Positions 1-10,207 of a stretch of DNA of 64,000 nucleotides are shown here, piece after piece (position 1 is the stretch's first letter; each line of letters starts with the position of its first letter). The notes beneath the pieces were generated by a model. It saw only the letters and a program-made list of their open reading frames with translations. It was not told the origin of the DNA and did not search any database. A program made the translations under genes and the position numbers. Origin of the DNA: Phialophora verrucosa (Eukaryota; Ascomycota; Eurotiomycetes; Chaetothyriales; Herpotrichiellaceae); assembly GCA_002099365.1 (NCBI GenBank), contig MSED01000001.1, positions 2,108,001 through 2,172,000 on the forward strand, given 5' to 3'.

Positions 1-1518
1 TTCCTGTAACACAGACTCTATCGAATTCCAATGAGCGGCTTCGGCGAATCGGTCGGAGAACTGTCCCAGGAGATGGTGACCTTGGCTGCTTAATTCCCCT
101 TTCACCATGCATGATGTCAAGCACACCATCCACATCCATATCAAGCACCGTCTTTCGGCTTCTGTTCGCCACGGCATGAACGGAAGTATCCTTTGCAGCT
201 CTTTCTTGCTGAACATGACGACCGATGTCACGGGCTGGTGCTGGCCTTGGATCAGGTGGCCGTAGACAATAGCAACGGAGCATATGCAGCTCTCGAAATC
301 ATCCGAGACAAATGGAACCAACAAACCTGCCAAGGACTCCACGGATTCAAAATCGCGCTCAGCAGTGTGCCGACAAGTGCTTGGTCGGTCGACAACGGAA
401 CGGCGGGAGGCAAAGAGCTGGAGCCGACTCAGCATCCGGATTATATTCCAACTGTATTGGCCCTGCGCCGCAAGGGCACGGAGCCCAGGCGGAAACTGGG
501 AAACCACATCCGAGAGGTGTTGAGAGAGAGGGTATTCAACATATGTCTTCCGCCGCGCGAAGTTGCTCCCCGTGAAAACACTTTGGCAGTGCACATCCAT
601 CTGGAAAAGGTAGTCGTAGCTTTCCCAGAATTAGCACCCAGCATTGTCCGTACCATTGTAACATGGTCTCGAGGGACGACGCACTATACCAGGTATGAGA
701 CTAGGTCTTTGTCAAGACCTTCTAAGTTGCCCAGAAGACCAAGAAGAGCTCGCAGACCAGAAATATGGCGTTCGAATGAGACATAGTCTCGGCATTGGAG
801 CTGCATAATTTTAGAAAAAGTCTGACAATCTTAGGTGCTTGCCATACCTCCACATTTGCCAGTGCGACGATGGTCTCGATCACTGCATACTCCGCCAGCC
901 TTCCCACATCCTCCAGTCCGTGCTTCACAACAGCAATGGCACAACCGCGGTGGTAGGCCAGCTGTTGTGGGGCTCGTGGATTGACCGATGGCACCAGCGT
1001 TTGCATCAGCGCCAAGCACACTGCCATGACGGCGTGGAAGAGACCTGAGTGGTGGAGCATACGGGTAAACAGCCAGCCCCGGTAATGATTCTGCACTCCG
1101 AGAAGGATAGAGGTGGCATCAAAACTTGCTGCATGTGACATGTCTGGAGTCGGCGGATCAGCATTCTGGCTCTGCCACTTCTCGGGATATACGTACAAAA
1201 GTCTGTCGCCGAGGGCACCCATTCGAAAACGGGGACGGGATATGCATTGAAGGGGTCACGCCGTGTGCCAGAAAAGCCGATGGTGAATAGCGACCGAGAA
1301 GAAGCCGTTCGCATTACATGCTGCATTTGATCGTCCGCCATTGCGGACGTGGTAAAGGTGGTATTGCAGCCCTGCGGCAGTGTCGAGAACCCTTCCCTGC
1401 GACGCAAGGTTCTTCGCCTAGTCGCCTCGCGCACGACGTGGCATCGAACAACTTTGCACCGAGGGCTCCGAGAATTGACGAACAGCAACTTTGATCGATA
1501 GGACGACTGTTCGGACAT
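1..1518 (-). CDS. Fungal_trans_2 (DUF3468) regulator-like protein, 3' end off window
   Basis: Exons read on the minus strand: 1518-1197, 1143-848, 800-690 and 600 to beyond base 1. Introns are 1144-1196 (53 nt, donor GTACGT, branch TGCTGAT), 801-847 (47 nt) and 601-689 (89 nt, branch GCTAATT); all phases agree and the last exon stays open to the window edge. The start near 1518 gives an N-terminal FVN motif followed by a basic stretch (VRCHVVREATRRR), then SGTRRDPFNAYPV, both typical of Fungal_trans_2 proteins. The middle has the usual helices around HHSGLFHAVMAVCL and SFERHISGLRALLGLL. No Zn2Cys6 cluster lies upstream in frame, which is common in this subfamily. The role is inferred to be a nuclear regulator; its target is unknown. 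The first intron ORF would otherwise look like a frameshift, and the third intron removes an in-frame TAG. Confidence 0.8.
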
Positions 1519-2845
1519 GTTGCAGCCGAGAGTTGGTCATTCCATCCCCCGTCCGTAAGCTGTCTGCACTGTCTACCCCTGGTGATATGCTGTATAGTAA
1601 GACGAGGTGTAATCATCGGCAGAGCAGTGTACGGCGATGGGAAGTCGCGAATTTAGTAAGCTGAAAGTCGACGCAAGCGATGCCCTATCATTCGGCACGA
1701 GCTCTGTATCTTCGCTTAGCTGGGGGACTGAAGCTCCTCCACACCGTCGTGCTCGCCGAGGCAGGCTTTATCAGATACCCGAAAGAAAACCCAATGGCAA
1801 GTGTATTGACCATCTTGGTGCTTTTGCAGAGGTATTCCCTTGCCGCCGACCAGCAAACGTGGGCCGGGTCATTGCCATATGCCTGGCATTATGCTTCTTG
1901 GCGTGACTCGATGATGGCCTCGCCGCACGAATCCAGTAAACGGGTCCTTGATTACCAAAGAATGGTCATGCAGCCAGATGAATGCTTACTGCAAATTGGC
2001 AACACCGCATGTATGAGCCAGCCTCGAGTTTCGCGTTTTGTTATCATTGCTCCATCTCCAGATATCCTCTTGACAGATCGGGATGATGCCGCTTCCTGAT
2101 CCGACTCGTATTAGTCCGTGTCATGCATGCCGTTATTCCGTTTTGGGGCCTAAAACTGGCACTCTTTCACTAGTCCGGAGAGGCATAGGGTCTCCCATTA
2201 ATTGTGCAACATGTATGTTGGGTTTCAATCTGGCTAGGCCTCTATTCTTCCAGACACAGCCATGACTGGAGTTACGGATGCTGGTCGACCAGCCTGCCCT
2301 CGGAGCCGCTTTACGCCACCAGTGGTAGATCGCTCTGTCATCAACAAGCCATGAAACGAAGATCCAAGCTGCTCAAGATTCGCACATGGCATTCTTGGGA
2401 GTTGAAAACAAGGTGCTGCAAGGGGCTTCTCCGTCAGGTCAGAGCCAGTCGATGACACGGCGGGGGACGGTAACGTGACGGGGTCGTTTCCGCGCCGGGT
2501 TATGTTGCATCGAGCGCCTCCGTCAATAGCACAAAGGCCGGAAACAGAATGGGCGGGGATCCGAGATTCGTGCGTCGTCTGCGACTAATTCAAATCGCAC
2601 GAGCTGCCCGGCCATCCTATACCTCTGCCAGCCAAAGAGGGGTGCTGGGACACAATATTATCTTGCGCCATGGACTTTGCAGTATCAGAGTTGACGAATA
2701 GAGATGGTGACAAGTCTTGGGGACAATTCCGGTTTCCTCGCTCAATGCGGAGTCAAATGAGACAAAGCTCGTGTCATTCGAACCGTGTGTCGTCATGACC
2801 GGCTCCTAGGGCACCAAGGGTACTCCTCTGCTCTTTCGTCGCTCA
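1519..2845. other. intergenic, divergent promoter region
   Basis: About 1.3 kb between two divergent genes. Plus-strand open frames here (for example 1680-2099) have no recognisable domain or splice-linked partner, so I see only promoter and leader DNA. Confidence 0.5.
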
Positions 2846-3421
2846 ATGCTCCGCAGGCTGTCGATTCTGGGACAAATATTCGCTCATCCCACGACTAGAA
2901 AAATGCCCAAAGCGACAGTGGACACCCTGATTATACCCAAGCCACCCCTAGACGCACCAGCACTGGAAGACAAGCAGCTGTGCTTCTCATACGAAATTCT
3001 CCGAGGAGAAATGGGCGTCATGTCCTTCGAACCATATAAGACCCTCATCCTGCCATACTGGGCATTCCGGACGGTACCGATTGCCCAGAAGTCAGCTGAT
3101 GTATTGTGGTCAATTTTCGAGTCCTATGTTGATCGGGGTGATCTGGTCGGAGCGGACATGACCCGCAAATTCATCCAGATGGGTATGACCCGCGCCAAGC
3201 GGTACGCCAACCATAAAGGTGGCCGCAAGTACGGTGCCGACGGAAAGCAGCTTGGGAAGTGGACTGAGGAGGATGTCGACGGGAGGAGGAAGGAGAAAGA
3301 AGAGGCCAGTGAGATCTTCAAAGGCTACTGGCGGAGATGTCTGGCGTCCGAGCGATATGTTCGGTTGAAGGAAGAGTGGTCGAAGGCGAAAAAGGAGTAT
3401 TGTAAATCCCAGAGCGGCTGA
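2846..3421 (+). CDS. DUF4385 family protein
   Basis: A 191-residue protein with the DUF4385 core: GEMGVMSFEPYKTLILPYW near residues 54-72, then DLVGADMTRKFIQMG and AKRYANHKGGRKYG. The C-terminal third is charged and rich in K and E. The family occurs in bacteria, phages and fungi and has no established biochemical role. Two starts are possible. The upstream ATG at 2846 adds 19 residues rich in R, L and H without acidic residues, which could be a mitochondrial presequence. The ATG at 2903 starts directly at MPKATVDT and is the more usual N-terminus as I recall the fungal proteins. No intron is needed. The stop is only 24 bp from the stop of the convergent RNase H2C gene, so the 3' UTRs must overlap. 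Confidence 0.85.
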   Translation: MLRRLSILGQIFAHPTTRKMPKATVDTLIIPKPPLDAPALEDKQLCFSYEILRGEMGVMSFEPYKTLILPYWAFRTVPIAQKSADVLWSIFESYVDRGDLVGADMTRKFIQMGMTRAKRYANHKGGRKYGADGKQLGKWTEEDVDGRRKEKEEASEIFKGYWRRCLASERYVRLKEEWSKAKKEYCKSQSG

Positions 3422-3445
3422 CTTGTCCGGTATGGATGAAGATGG

Positions 3446-4064
3446 TCAAGCGGATTTTGTCTCGTCACCTCCCGCACGCTGGTTGTCTTTGCGCCGGCCG
3501 CCATGTATGGCCTCAGCAAAGGATATCCATTCTTCGATGCCTTTGACAAAAGGATCTTCATTCGTGGGCAAGACATCATGCCCCCAGACGACGATATCCT
3601 CGAAAGTCGCCGTTTCTTCGAGGACATTGACTGGTTCGGCAGGCTCCTCTTCTTCGTCGGCGATCTCGACATCTTCGTCTACGGCGGTGTATGTGGGGCC
3701 ATCCTGAGCCTTAGTCGGCTGTGGGAGATATCTGTCGGTGGATTTGGCGACTACGCCTAGAACTATATCAGCCAGGCAATGAATCATGGCTGTGTTGTCT
3801 CCTACCTCGATACCCCTCAGACAACACGATGACTTTTCCGCGTAACCTGCGGCCTCGAAAGTAGGATGTCGCTGTACCATCTGACATGACATCGTCAGCA
3901 TGTGTATAAGCCACGATGAGAGCATTCTACAACGCACCTTTCTCGAATTGAGGTGACCAATATCTTTTGCTCACTTTGGTAGGGCCATTGTGGTGTATCC
4001 GGCAGGGTAGAATGTTGGCTGTGCGCTTATTAGCATCCCCGTCGACGCGTTGCAATGAGAGCAT
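3446..4064 (-). CDS. RNH203: ribonuclease H2 subunit C
   Basis: Three exons on the minus strand: 4064-3938, 3880-3806 and 3762-3446, with introns 3881-3937 (57 nt, branch TGCTGACG) and 3763-3805 (43 nt). Joined, they give 172 residues. Visible family signatures are LPCRIHHNGPTKVSKRYW in exon 1, SYFRGRRLRGK followed by SEGYRG across exon 2, and VVWGHDVLP with EDPFVKGIEEWISFAEAIHG in exon 3. This is the non-catalytic C subunit that, with subunits A and B, removes ribonucleotides from DNA in the nucleus. An in-frame ATG at 4109 would add 15 residues, but MLSLQ at 4064 fits the family start better. It is convergent with the DUF4385 gene. Confidence 0.88.
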
Positions 4065-4109
4065 CTTGTCAGGATATCTGAAGGAAGTGAAATGCAGATC
4101 TCTGCGCAC

Positions 4110-4740
4110 TTCTAGAACTCTGCAGGTACGACTACGGAGTATGGCTGTGAGTTACAGCGCGACGCGTCCACACGGGACACGCGTTGCACGGAAATCTCAA
4201 GCCAAATTGGACGTGCATGCCGCCGCTTTAGGATAGTTAGCGGCTGCCCTCCATGCTACTACACACTTTCTTCACGGCCATATACTCCGAATTTGCCTAT
4301 GCACGCCGTAAACACATACATGACATTATCACTGGGGACGAGAAATGGTCCTGGACTTGCTCAACTTCTCAAGATTGCCGGTAGCTCCCCCGATATCTTT
4401 GCAGTCCTAGAACGTCCCAAACAACACCCTGTAGAAGCTCGTACACTTCCTGGTCGCTCAACTGCCTGCCGAGTTCCACAAATGAGCCTCGCAGAAACAC
4501 AGCCTGCAGCGCCAATTTGTGTACACGGTATTGCGTTCGAAATCCATCATCGCATTAGAATTACTTATTGGCGATATACCCTCCCTACACGAGCTTTAGC
4601 TGAGTAGGCGAGTTCTCTTGCCTAATACACGCATTCTAATGGTTGCTCATACTGGTGTATTCGTCTTGGGTATTTATTGTCCGGCAAATCGCTTAACTGG
4701 ATCTTGCTAGAACATAGATCTCTCTTCCTCCTGCGCGTTG
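4110..4740. other. intergenic
   Basis: Short open frames only (for example 4293-4607, plus strand), with no domain I recognise. The stretch lies between the RNase H2C start and the first recognisable remains of the methyltransferase relic. Confidence 0.4.
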
Positions 4741-5956
4741 TGCTTTTGCAAGGTGTAGCTCTGAAAGCTGAGCACTTCGTGAATGTATCATGGTATCCTC
4801 CATGGCTTCCGTTCGTGCTTGCCGGAGTGGAATGTTCGGATTTGAAAGCATGTTTCCGGTTGAGGAGTAAAGAAACCTGATAGAAAACTGATATGTGGAA
4901 TCGACATTCTTCAGATATGATGATGAGCTGTCAGTTGCAACGACATTGACTTCTTGCTTTTCCTCGACAATCAGCGGTCTGCTCCGACGAAGAAACACAC
5001 TGAATAGCGCTCCGTTGAACAATAGCGCGGATTACGACGTCAGCATATGTTTGCGGCTTTTCTTTCGAATGACGTGATATACTTCTGTCAAATATGGGGG
5101 TAATCTCCAGAGTCGTAAAGAGACGGAAAGAGGAGTTCCGGAAGAAGCGCAGATGCGAAAGTTGGATCAAGTCACTGAAAATGCGATGATAAAAGTGTCA
5201 GACCACGTACTGGAGATTTGCACCGTTCGGAACAGCTTTGCTGTCAGAGTAGTTCAAAGAACTACATGTCGAATCACTTCCTTGCCGCTGCGTTCTGAGC
5301 AGAAAGATCCAGCGGATCTATGCGTTCCCGTCGCAGGATTCACAGACAATATCGAGGTGCTTCCATGCGACCACCGTGCGCTCTCGGTGCCTAGATAAGG
5401 ACCTTACCATAAAATTGTGAGTATTGACATGATCGAAGCGGACTGGCCAGGAGTTTCCTGCAACATGTTTCGAAGGCATATTCAAGCTGCTCAAACCGGA
5501 TGGAGGGCGTGCAGTCTTTCAATGCATCACGATGCCGGAGTCCAGGTATGAAGCCCACTCTTTGGAAGAAGACTTCTTCCGCAGCATATCTCCCTGGTAG
5601 TCACCTACCGACTGTCTCACAGTTGGTCGAGTCGATCGACAAAGGTAGACAAGATCTACTAGTAGTCGACGCAATCGAGAACGTTGGACCTCAATACGTG
5701 AAGACTCTAGGGATATGGCGAGAGAAGCTGGAGGAGCATTTCGACAACCGGATTCGGCGAGCGCTGCTGATCGAGTACAAACGCTGACCGGGTTTGGCAT
5801 GCTTCGTATGATCACAGCCGTTAGGGCGCGGATGTCGACGCCTATCGTCATCTCACTTATTGTGAAGCCAGATTCAGGACCAAGGTATTGGGGAGGTGAT
5901 CATCACAGCGGCTGGGGAGGGCGCCGTGGAAATGATGGAGAACATACCCCCTATAG
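4740..5956 (+). pseudogene. decayed cyclopropane-fatty-acid-synthase / sphingolipid C9-methyltransferase-like gene
   Basis: Pieces of one class I SAM-dependent methyltransferase appear in the right order but in shifting frames. They include a CSDLKACFRL segment near 4835, an LNNSADYDVS segment near 5020, EEAQMRKL near 5145, and the SAM-binding region near 5195-5390 (DHVLEI, then DNIEVLPCDHRAL). This is followed by KIVSID, LKPDGGRAVFQCITMPESRYE near 5490-5560, LPTVSQLVESIDKG and AIENVGPQYVKTLGIWRE near 5610-5720, and finally YCEARFRTKVLG and VEMMENIP near 5873-5952. Stops (for example TAA at 5396, TGA at 5785) and several one-base shifts break the frame, and the SAM loop residues are changed, so no product is expected. 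Intact relatives methylate unsaturated fatty acids or glucosylceramides. The 5' end is uncertain. Confidence 0.8.
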
Positions 5957-6005
5957 CCTTCCACAAAACAGCAACAGAGGCTCTGTCCCGTTCAAGCCAA
6001 CCCCC

Positions 6006-6986
6006 CTAGTGCTTCTTTTTCTTTTTCTTATGCTTGCGAGGCTTTGTCGGAGCGTCAGCGTCTTGCTGTGTCTGAGCCGGAGCTTGCGTGGGCCATCTTT
6101 TTGAATGCTCCCGTTCGAACGCAGCCTTGTCTTTCCGGAAGAGCATCATGCAGGCTCGAGCATCTTCGACGCTTGAATGCTCGCCCTCTTGAATCACGGT
6201 ACCCAACAGCTCCGACGCGAGGATCTTCAGCTTCGGATAACTGCCTCCGGCAATCTTCCTGTAGGGTGGATGGCGGGAAGTGTCACGCACATCTCGTAGC
6301 GGATGGCTCAACATCAACGCCGCTAAATCGTGTTTGATAGAGTGGCCGATGACAACTCTGTCCTCGAGGATCTTCACCACGTCCGCTTGCACCTCCTTCA
6401 ACGGCCTGGCAGCCTTCATGTGTTTCGGAGATATACCGCTAACGTGCGTCCTGTAGTCGGTGACCGGTTCGAGTGGAAGAACATAGGAGTCGTAAACTTG
6501 ATCACCGTTATAGTTGACGATGCTCACACGGGCGAGCGCGGACTCTCTGTCGGGGTGAGGCCCGACTCCGACCATTTCGCAGTCTAGAGCGACGTATCTG
6601 CCGACTTCTACTCTAAGAGCATGTTAGCATTGGTCAGGATGAGCAGACCTGCAGACTTGCTCAGAGGAGAGTCCCGCATTAACCTTGTCTAAGGCTGCGG
6701 CAGTAGCGAGTCTTGGTCGCTGGGCATTGTTGTTGTTCTTGACTTCTTTGATTGACAGCTTTCCCACAGAGTTGTTGTCATTCTGAGCCATGCTCTTGCC
6801 AACATGCAGCCGCTTTCTAGGTTTCGAGGCCTCCACAGGGGATTTGCGCGTGGTATGCTGAGTGTGGTCTCGCTTGCGCTTTATGCCATGCGGGGATGAG
6901 GTCTCTCTGGGCGATGCGTCAGTGGTAGAGGTCTTGAGCGTTGCCTGTAGTTTCTTCCAGTTGGCTGAGAGAGTATTGAGGTCCAT
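6006..6986 (-). CDS. REX4: REX4-like DEDDh RNA exonuclease
   Basis: Two exons, 6986-6649 and 6612-6006, give about 314 residues. The intron at 6613-6648 is only 36 nt, with donor GTCTGC, a perfect GCTAACA branch and a TTAG acceptor; it is the only solution found that keeps frame between VNAGLSSEQ and the exonuclease core. The N-terminal third is basic and low in complexity. The catalytic core follows, with acidic residues in ALDCEMVGVG, the GHSIKHDLAAL motif, and His/Asp in HSSVEDARACM, which together form the DEDDh set. The C-terminus is a Lys-rich tail (KPRKHKKKKKKH), fitting a nucleolar protein. In yeast REX4 acts in rRNA processing. The gene diverges from URK1 across 370 bp. Confidence 0.88.
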
Positions 6987-7356
6987 TCTACCATTGCAAG
7001 GAACGAATGTTCGGCGCGGAGCGCAACGTCGAAGACGAAGGAAGTTGGTACAGTACTTCGTTCGCGGGGAAGGAAAATAGTTTCAGCGCTCCGAGCTGCT
7101 TAACGGACGAGCGCCCACTTCCTTCACTGCTACGTTACTGGTAGTCCAGAACCTTTACAACTTTTGTGAAATTGGCATTAACTAGGCGCCTGGCGTTAGA
7201 TTCGGTCGATTCTACTTGTATATCCTTCGAGCTCAGTCGAGTGAGATTGCTATTACTGCTCACCTTACCCAATCATTCGCCTCGCTCCGGTTGTGCAGAG
7301 CGAGCAACTGATCCGCCAACAAGCACTTATCCCCTAACAGGAGAGGGACTAACAAG
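6987..7356. promoter_or_regulatory. divergent promoter of REX4 and URK1
   Basis: A 370 bp region between two divergent start codons. It must hold both promoters and 5' leaders; I see no distinctive operator or TATA element. Confidence 0.45.
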
Positions 7357-8760
7357 ATGTCAAATAGTACGGATTTGAAAAATCTTTCAATTCTAGCCTC
7401 AGCCCAGCAAGCAGCAGAGGCGGCAGATCTTCCACAGAAAGCCCGATATTCTCCACCATGGGCGGACATGAACATCATTGGGATCGCTGGATCTTCAGGC
7501 TCAGGGAAGACAAGCCTAGCTATTGAGATCGTCCAGTCTTTGAATCTGCCCTGGGTCATCATCTTGTCTATCGACTCGTTCTACAAGTCTCTGACGGCCG
7601 AACAAAACGCCCTGGCACATCGCAATGAATGGGATCTCGACTCTCCAGAGTCGATCGACTTCGACCTTCTAGTCGAAAAGCTTCTCAATCTGAAGCAAGG
7701 AAAGAGAACCGATATCCCCGTCTACTCGTTCCAGCAACACCAGAGGTTGGAGAAGACGGTCTCACTATACTCGCCGCATATTGTGGTCCTGGAAGGTATC
7801 CTTGCTCTGCACGACCCGAGGGTACTGGAGCTGCTCGACATGAAGATATTCGTGGAGGCAGATGCGGATGTGTGCTTGTCAAGACGCATCGTCCGGGATG
7901 TGAGGGAACGAGGCCGGACCATCGAAGGGACAATCAAACAGTGGTTCAGATACGTCAAACCAGTATTCCAAAAGTACGTGGAGCCGCAAAGGGAAATCGC
8001 AGACCTCATCGTCCCACGGGGCATGCAGAACAAGATGGCCATTCAGATGATCGTCAACCAGACCAGACAGATCCTCAAGGAAAAATCGATCAAGCATAAT
8101 GCCGAGCTGGAAAGGCTTGGCCAACATGTTGATATCTACAAGCTACCCGAAAATGTGATTGTACTTGGGGGCACACCACAAATTTCAGCCGTGTCAACGA
8201 TCCTACGAAATCCAATAACAGACCAGGTCGATTTCATCTTCTATTTCGACCGGTTGACAGCCCTTTTGATAGAAAAGGCCCTGGACTGTCATAATTACGT
8301 GGCTCATGAAGTCTCCACGCCGTCGAAGCTCACTTATGCTGGCCTGAAATCGGCGGGCACAATCTCCGCGGTGGTCATTCTTCGCGGCGGGAGCTGCATG
8401 GAGACTGGCCTGAAGCGGACCCTTCCTGACTGTCTGACCGGTCGACTACTCATCCAGTCAAATATTCGTACCGGGGAACCAGAATTACACTACCTCAAAT
8501 TATTCCCGGACATAGCGGAGCATGAGACGGTCATGCTCTTAGACCCGCAGATGTCGAGTGGTGGAGCCGCGCTGATGGCCGTAAAGGTCCTCGTGGACCA
8601 CGGCGTTGCAGAAGCTAGAATAGTATTCGTCACCCTTTTGGCTGGCCGTCGCGGGTTGAAAAGGCTGATGACAGTGTTTCCTAAGATCAAGGTTGTGGTA
8701 GCAAATATCATGGAGGACCATGAGAAACGATGGGTCGAAGAGAAATACTTTGGTTGCTAG
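7357..8760 (+). CDS. URK1: uridine kinase fused to a uracil phosphoribosyltransferase-like domain
   Basis: A single-exon protein of 467 residues. The N-terminal half is a P-loop uridine/cytidine kinase: Walker A GSSGSGKTS near residues 45-53, IDSFYK after it, and later the RRIVRDVRERGR lid segment. It phosphorylates uridine and cytidine to UMP and CMP in the cytosol. The C-terminal half, from about residue 260, is phosphoribosyltransferase-like, with RGGSCMETGL, the GRLLIQSN segment and a PRPP-loop-like LLDPQMSSGGAAL. That loop differs from the usual DPxxATGG form of active UPRTs, so this domain may be regulatory or inactive; that is inference. The window also has a separate FUR1 gene at 49.5 kb, which supplies a more ordinary UPRT. 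Confidence 0.93.
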   Translation: MSNSTDLKNLSILASAQQAAEAADLPQKARYSPPWADMNIIGIAGSSGSGKTSLAIEIVQSLNLPWVIILSIDSFYKSLTAEQNALAHRNEWDLDSPESIDFDLLVEKLLNLKQGKRTDIPVYSFQQHQRLEKTVSLYSPHIVVLEGILALHDPRVLELLDMKIFVEADADVCLSRRIVRDVRERGRTIEGTIKQWFRYVKPVFQKYVEPQREIADLIVPRGMQNKMAIQMIVNQTRQILKEKSIKHNAELERLGQHVDIYKLPENVIVLGGTPQISAVSTILRNPITDQVDFIFYFDRLTALLIEKALDCHNYVAHEVSTPSKLTYAGLKSAGTISAVVILRGGSCMETGLKRTLPDCLTGRLLIQSNIRTGEPELHYLKLFPDIAEHETVMLLDPQMSSGGAALMAVKVLVDHGVAEARIVFVTLLAGRRGLKRLMTVFPKIKVVVANIMEDHEKRWVEEKYFGC

Positions 8761-9016
8761 TCCGAGTGGTGAACCAGCTGGAACCAAATCCAAAAATCAG
8801 GCTGGTCTCAAATTGCAAAGGAGATTCCTCATCTATTAAAGCACCGTCTGTTGCCCTTGAGAAGGACTTCATCCCCATCTCAACTTCCAACACTTCAAGA
8901 TACTCGATACTGACAGCGACCTCCAGCACTACACGACGACTGCTACAAGTCCAGCAGACCTCGACATCTACGACGTACTCACCCAATCAACTTAGCATTC
9001 GCTACTCGTTGTCAAC

Positions 9017-9682
9017 ATGGTCGCGTTCAATAAGGTCCTCGTCGCCGTCATCACCGTTTACTGTCTTGTCGTTGAGGCTATCATCCCACCCAACGGGTGC
9101 GGTGTAAACAAAGGCGTGGACTGCCTTTCACTTGGCCGCAACGAGCCCACCGAACCACGAGAGCACGCCCGTGACTTTTTTCAACCTCATGGCACCGGCG
9201 CCAATGTGGAGGACATTGGAAACCTCCCGTTGGACTCCGATGAGGAGCTCAACAAAGCTCATTTTGAGGCGTTGAGGACTCCCTTCGGAAAGACGGACGA
9301 GGGTTTGCCGAAGGAGAGCAACGCGCAAATCCAGCACGTCAAGCGCGATGACGACGACACTCAAGACTGGCAAGACTGGCCAGAAGGCCAGAAGCAACTC
9401 ATCATTGCGGTCATCATCGACGAATTCTATCTGCACATGCAGCTTGCGGGGATTGAGTACGAGACATCGGTGGAGGAGTGGACCGCCTTGCTCGTGCTTA
9501 GGGAGATGCAGAAATGGTTGGTGAAGGAGAGCTGGCAGTCGGTCTACCAGTGGATTAGGGACGGGCAGAACGTGTTGAACCTTGTCACTGCGGGGGAGTG
9601 CAAGATGGACGCACAGGGCCTTTTCGACTTGCCCAAGGAGTGGAAGTGTGAGCAGTTCTGCAAGGAGTGGGGGCACTGTTAA
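9017..9682 (+). CDS. small secreted cysteine-containing protein, unknown function
   Basis: A 221-residue protein with no domain I recognise. Residues 1-20 form a classic signal peptide (basic start, then a hydrophobic run ending VVEA). A KR dibasic pair at about residues 109-110, followed by an acidic run, resembles a Kex2 cleavage site and would release a C-terminal product of about 111 residues. Cysteines sit at about 28 and 36 and in a C-terminal cluster (GEC, then KCEQFC and a terminal HC), which allows disulfides. The mature part is acidic and Trp-rich. Size, secretion and cysteines fit a candidate effector or a pro-peptide product, but no function is established. The ATG lies in a good context (TCAACATGG) after a pyrimidine-rich leader. 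Confidence 0.7.
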   Translation: MVAFNKVLVAVITVYCLVVEAIIPPNGCGVNKGVDCLSLGRNEPTEPREHARDFFQPHGTGANVEDIGNLPLDSDEELNKAHFEALRTPFGKTDEGLPKESNAQIQHVKRDDDDTQDWQDWPEGQKQLIIAVIIDEFYLHMQLAGIEYETSVEEWTALLVLREMQKWLVKESWQSVYQWIRDGQNVLNLVTAGECKMDAQGLFDLPKEWKCEQFCKEWGHC

Positions 9683-10207
9683 GCATAGGGTATGCCAGGA
9701 GTTCCTTGAGAGATGCACAGCGATGCTGTGTTTGAGACTGTGAGGATTTTCAACCTTGACCTGAAAGGATTTACAGGTCAATGGCTACCGTAGGGATACG
9801 ATGGGATGTAGCCAACGGAGTCTGGGAGTACGATGGGACGTACATAGTAATTACTAAGCAGAGAATCAGATGAAAGTGCGTAAAGTCGACTCTAAACCTG
9901 GCCGTAGCCACTGCTGCCAGGCACAACTCCACTTGACGCCATATCGAGAACGCGACATCCATCCGTGCCTGTGCCTGTGCCTTTGGCTTGCTTTTACACA
10001 GCATCATCCCCGCCGCCTACACGAGATCAGCTCGTGCGCCTTCAAGCTTCGTCCAAATCCTAAGCATCCGCACGACTACTCGGAGCAAACGCTGAGCCCA
10101 GACCGCTATAGACCTTTCGCAAACTTGAGTCCTCCGTGCTCTGCTCCGGTCCTCACTTGAGCCTTCTCTCCTCACCTCACCTAACCACCAGCGCCGCCGT
10201 CGCCAAC
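9683..10207. other. intergenic, UMP1 promoter and leader
   Basis: It has CT-rich tracts close to the UMP1 start (around 10150-10190). There is no gene that I can support. Confidence 0.4.

Noticed and set aside
9128..9781. 217-codon minus-strand frame
   Set aside because: Antisense to the secreted protein; the plus strand has a clear signal peptide and start.
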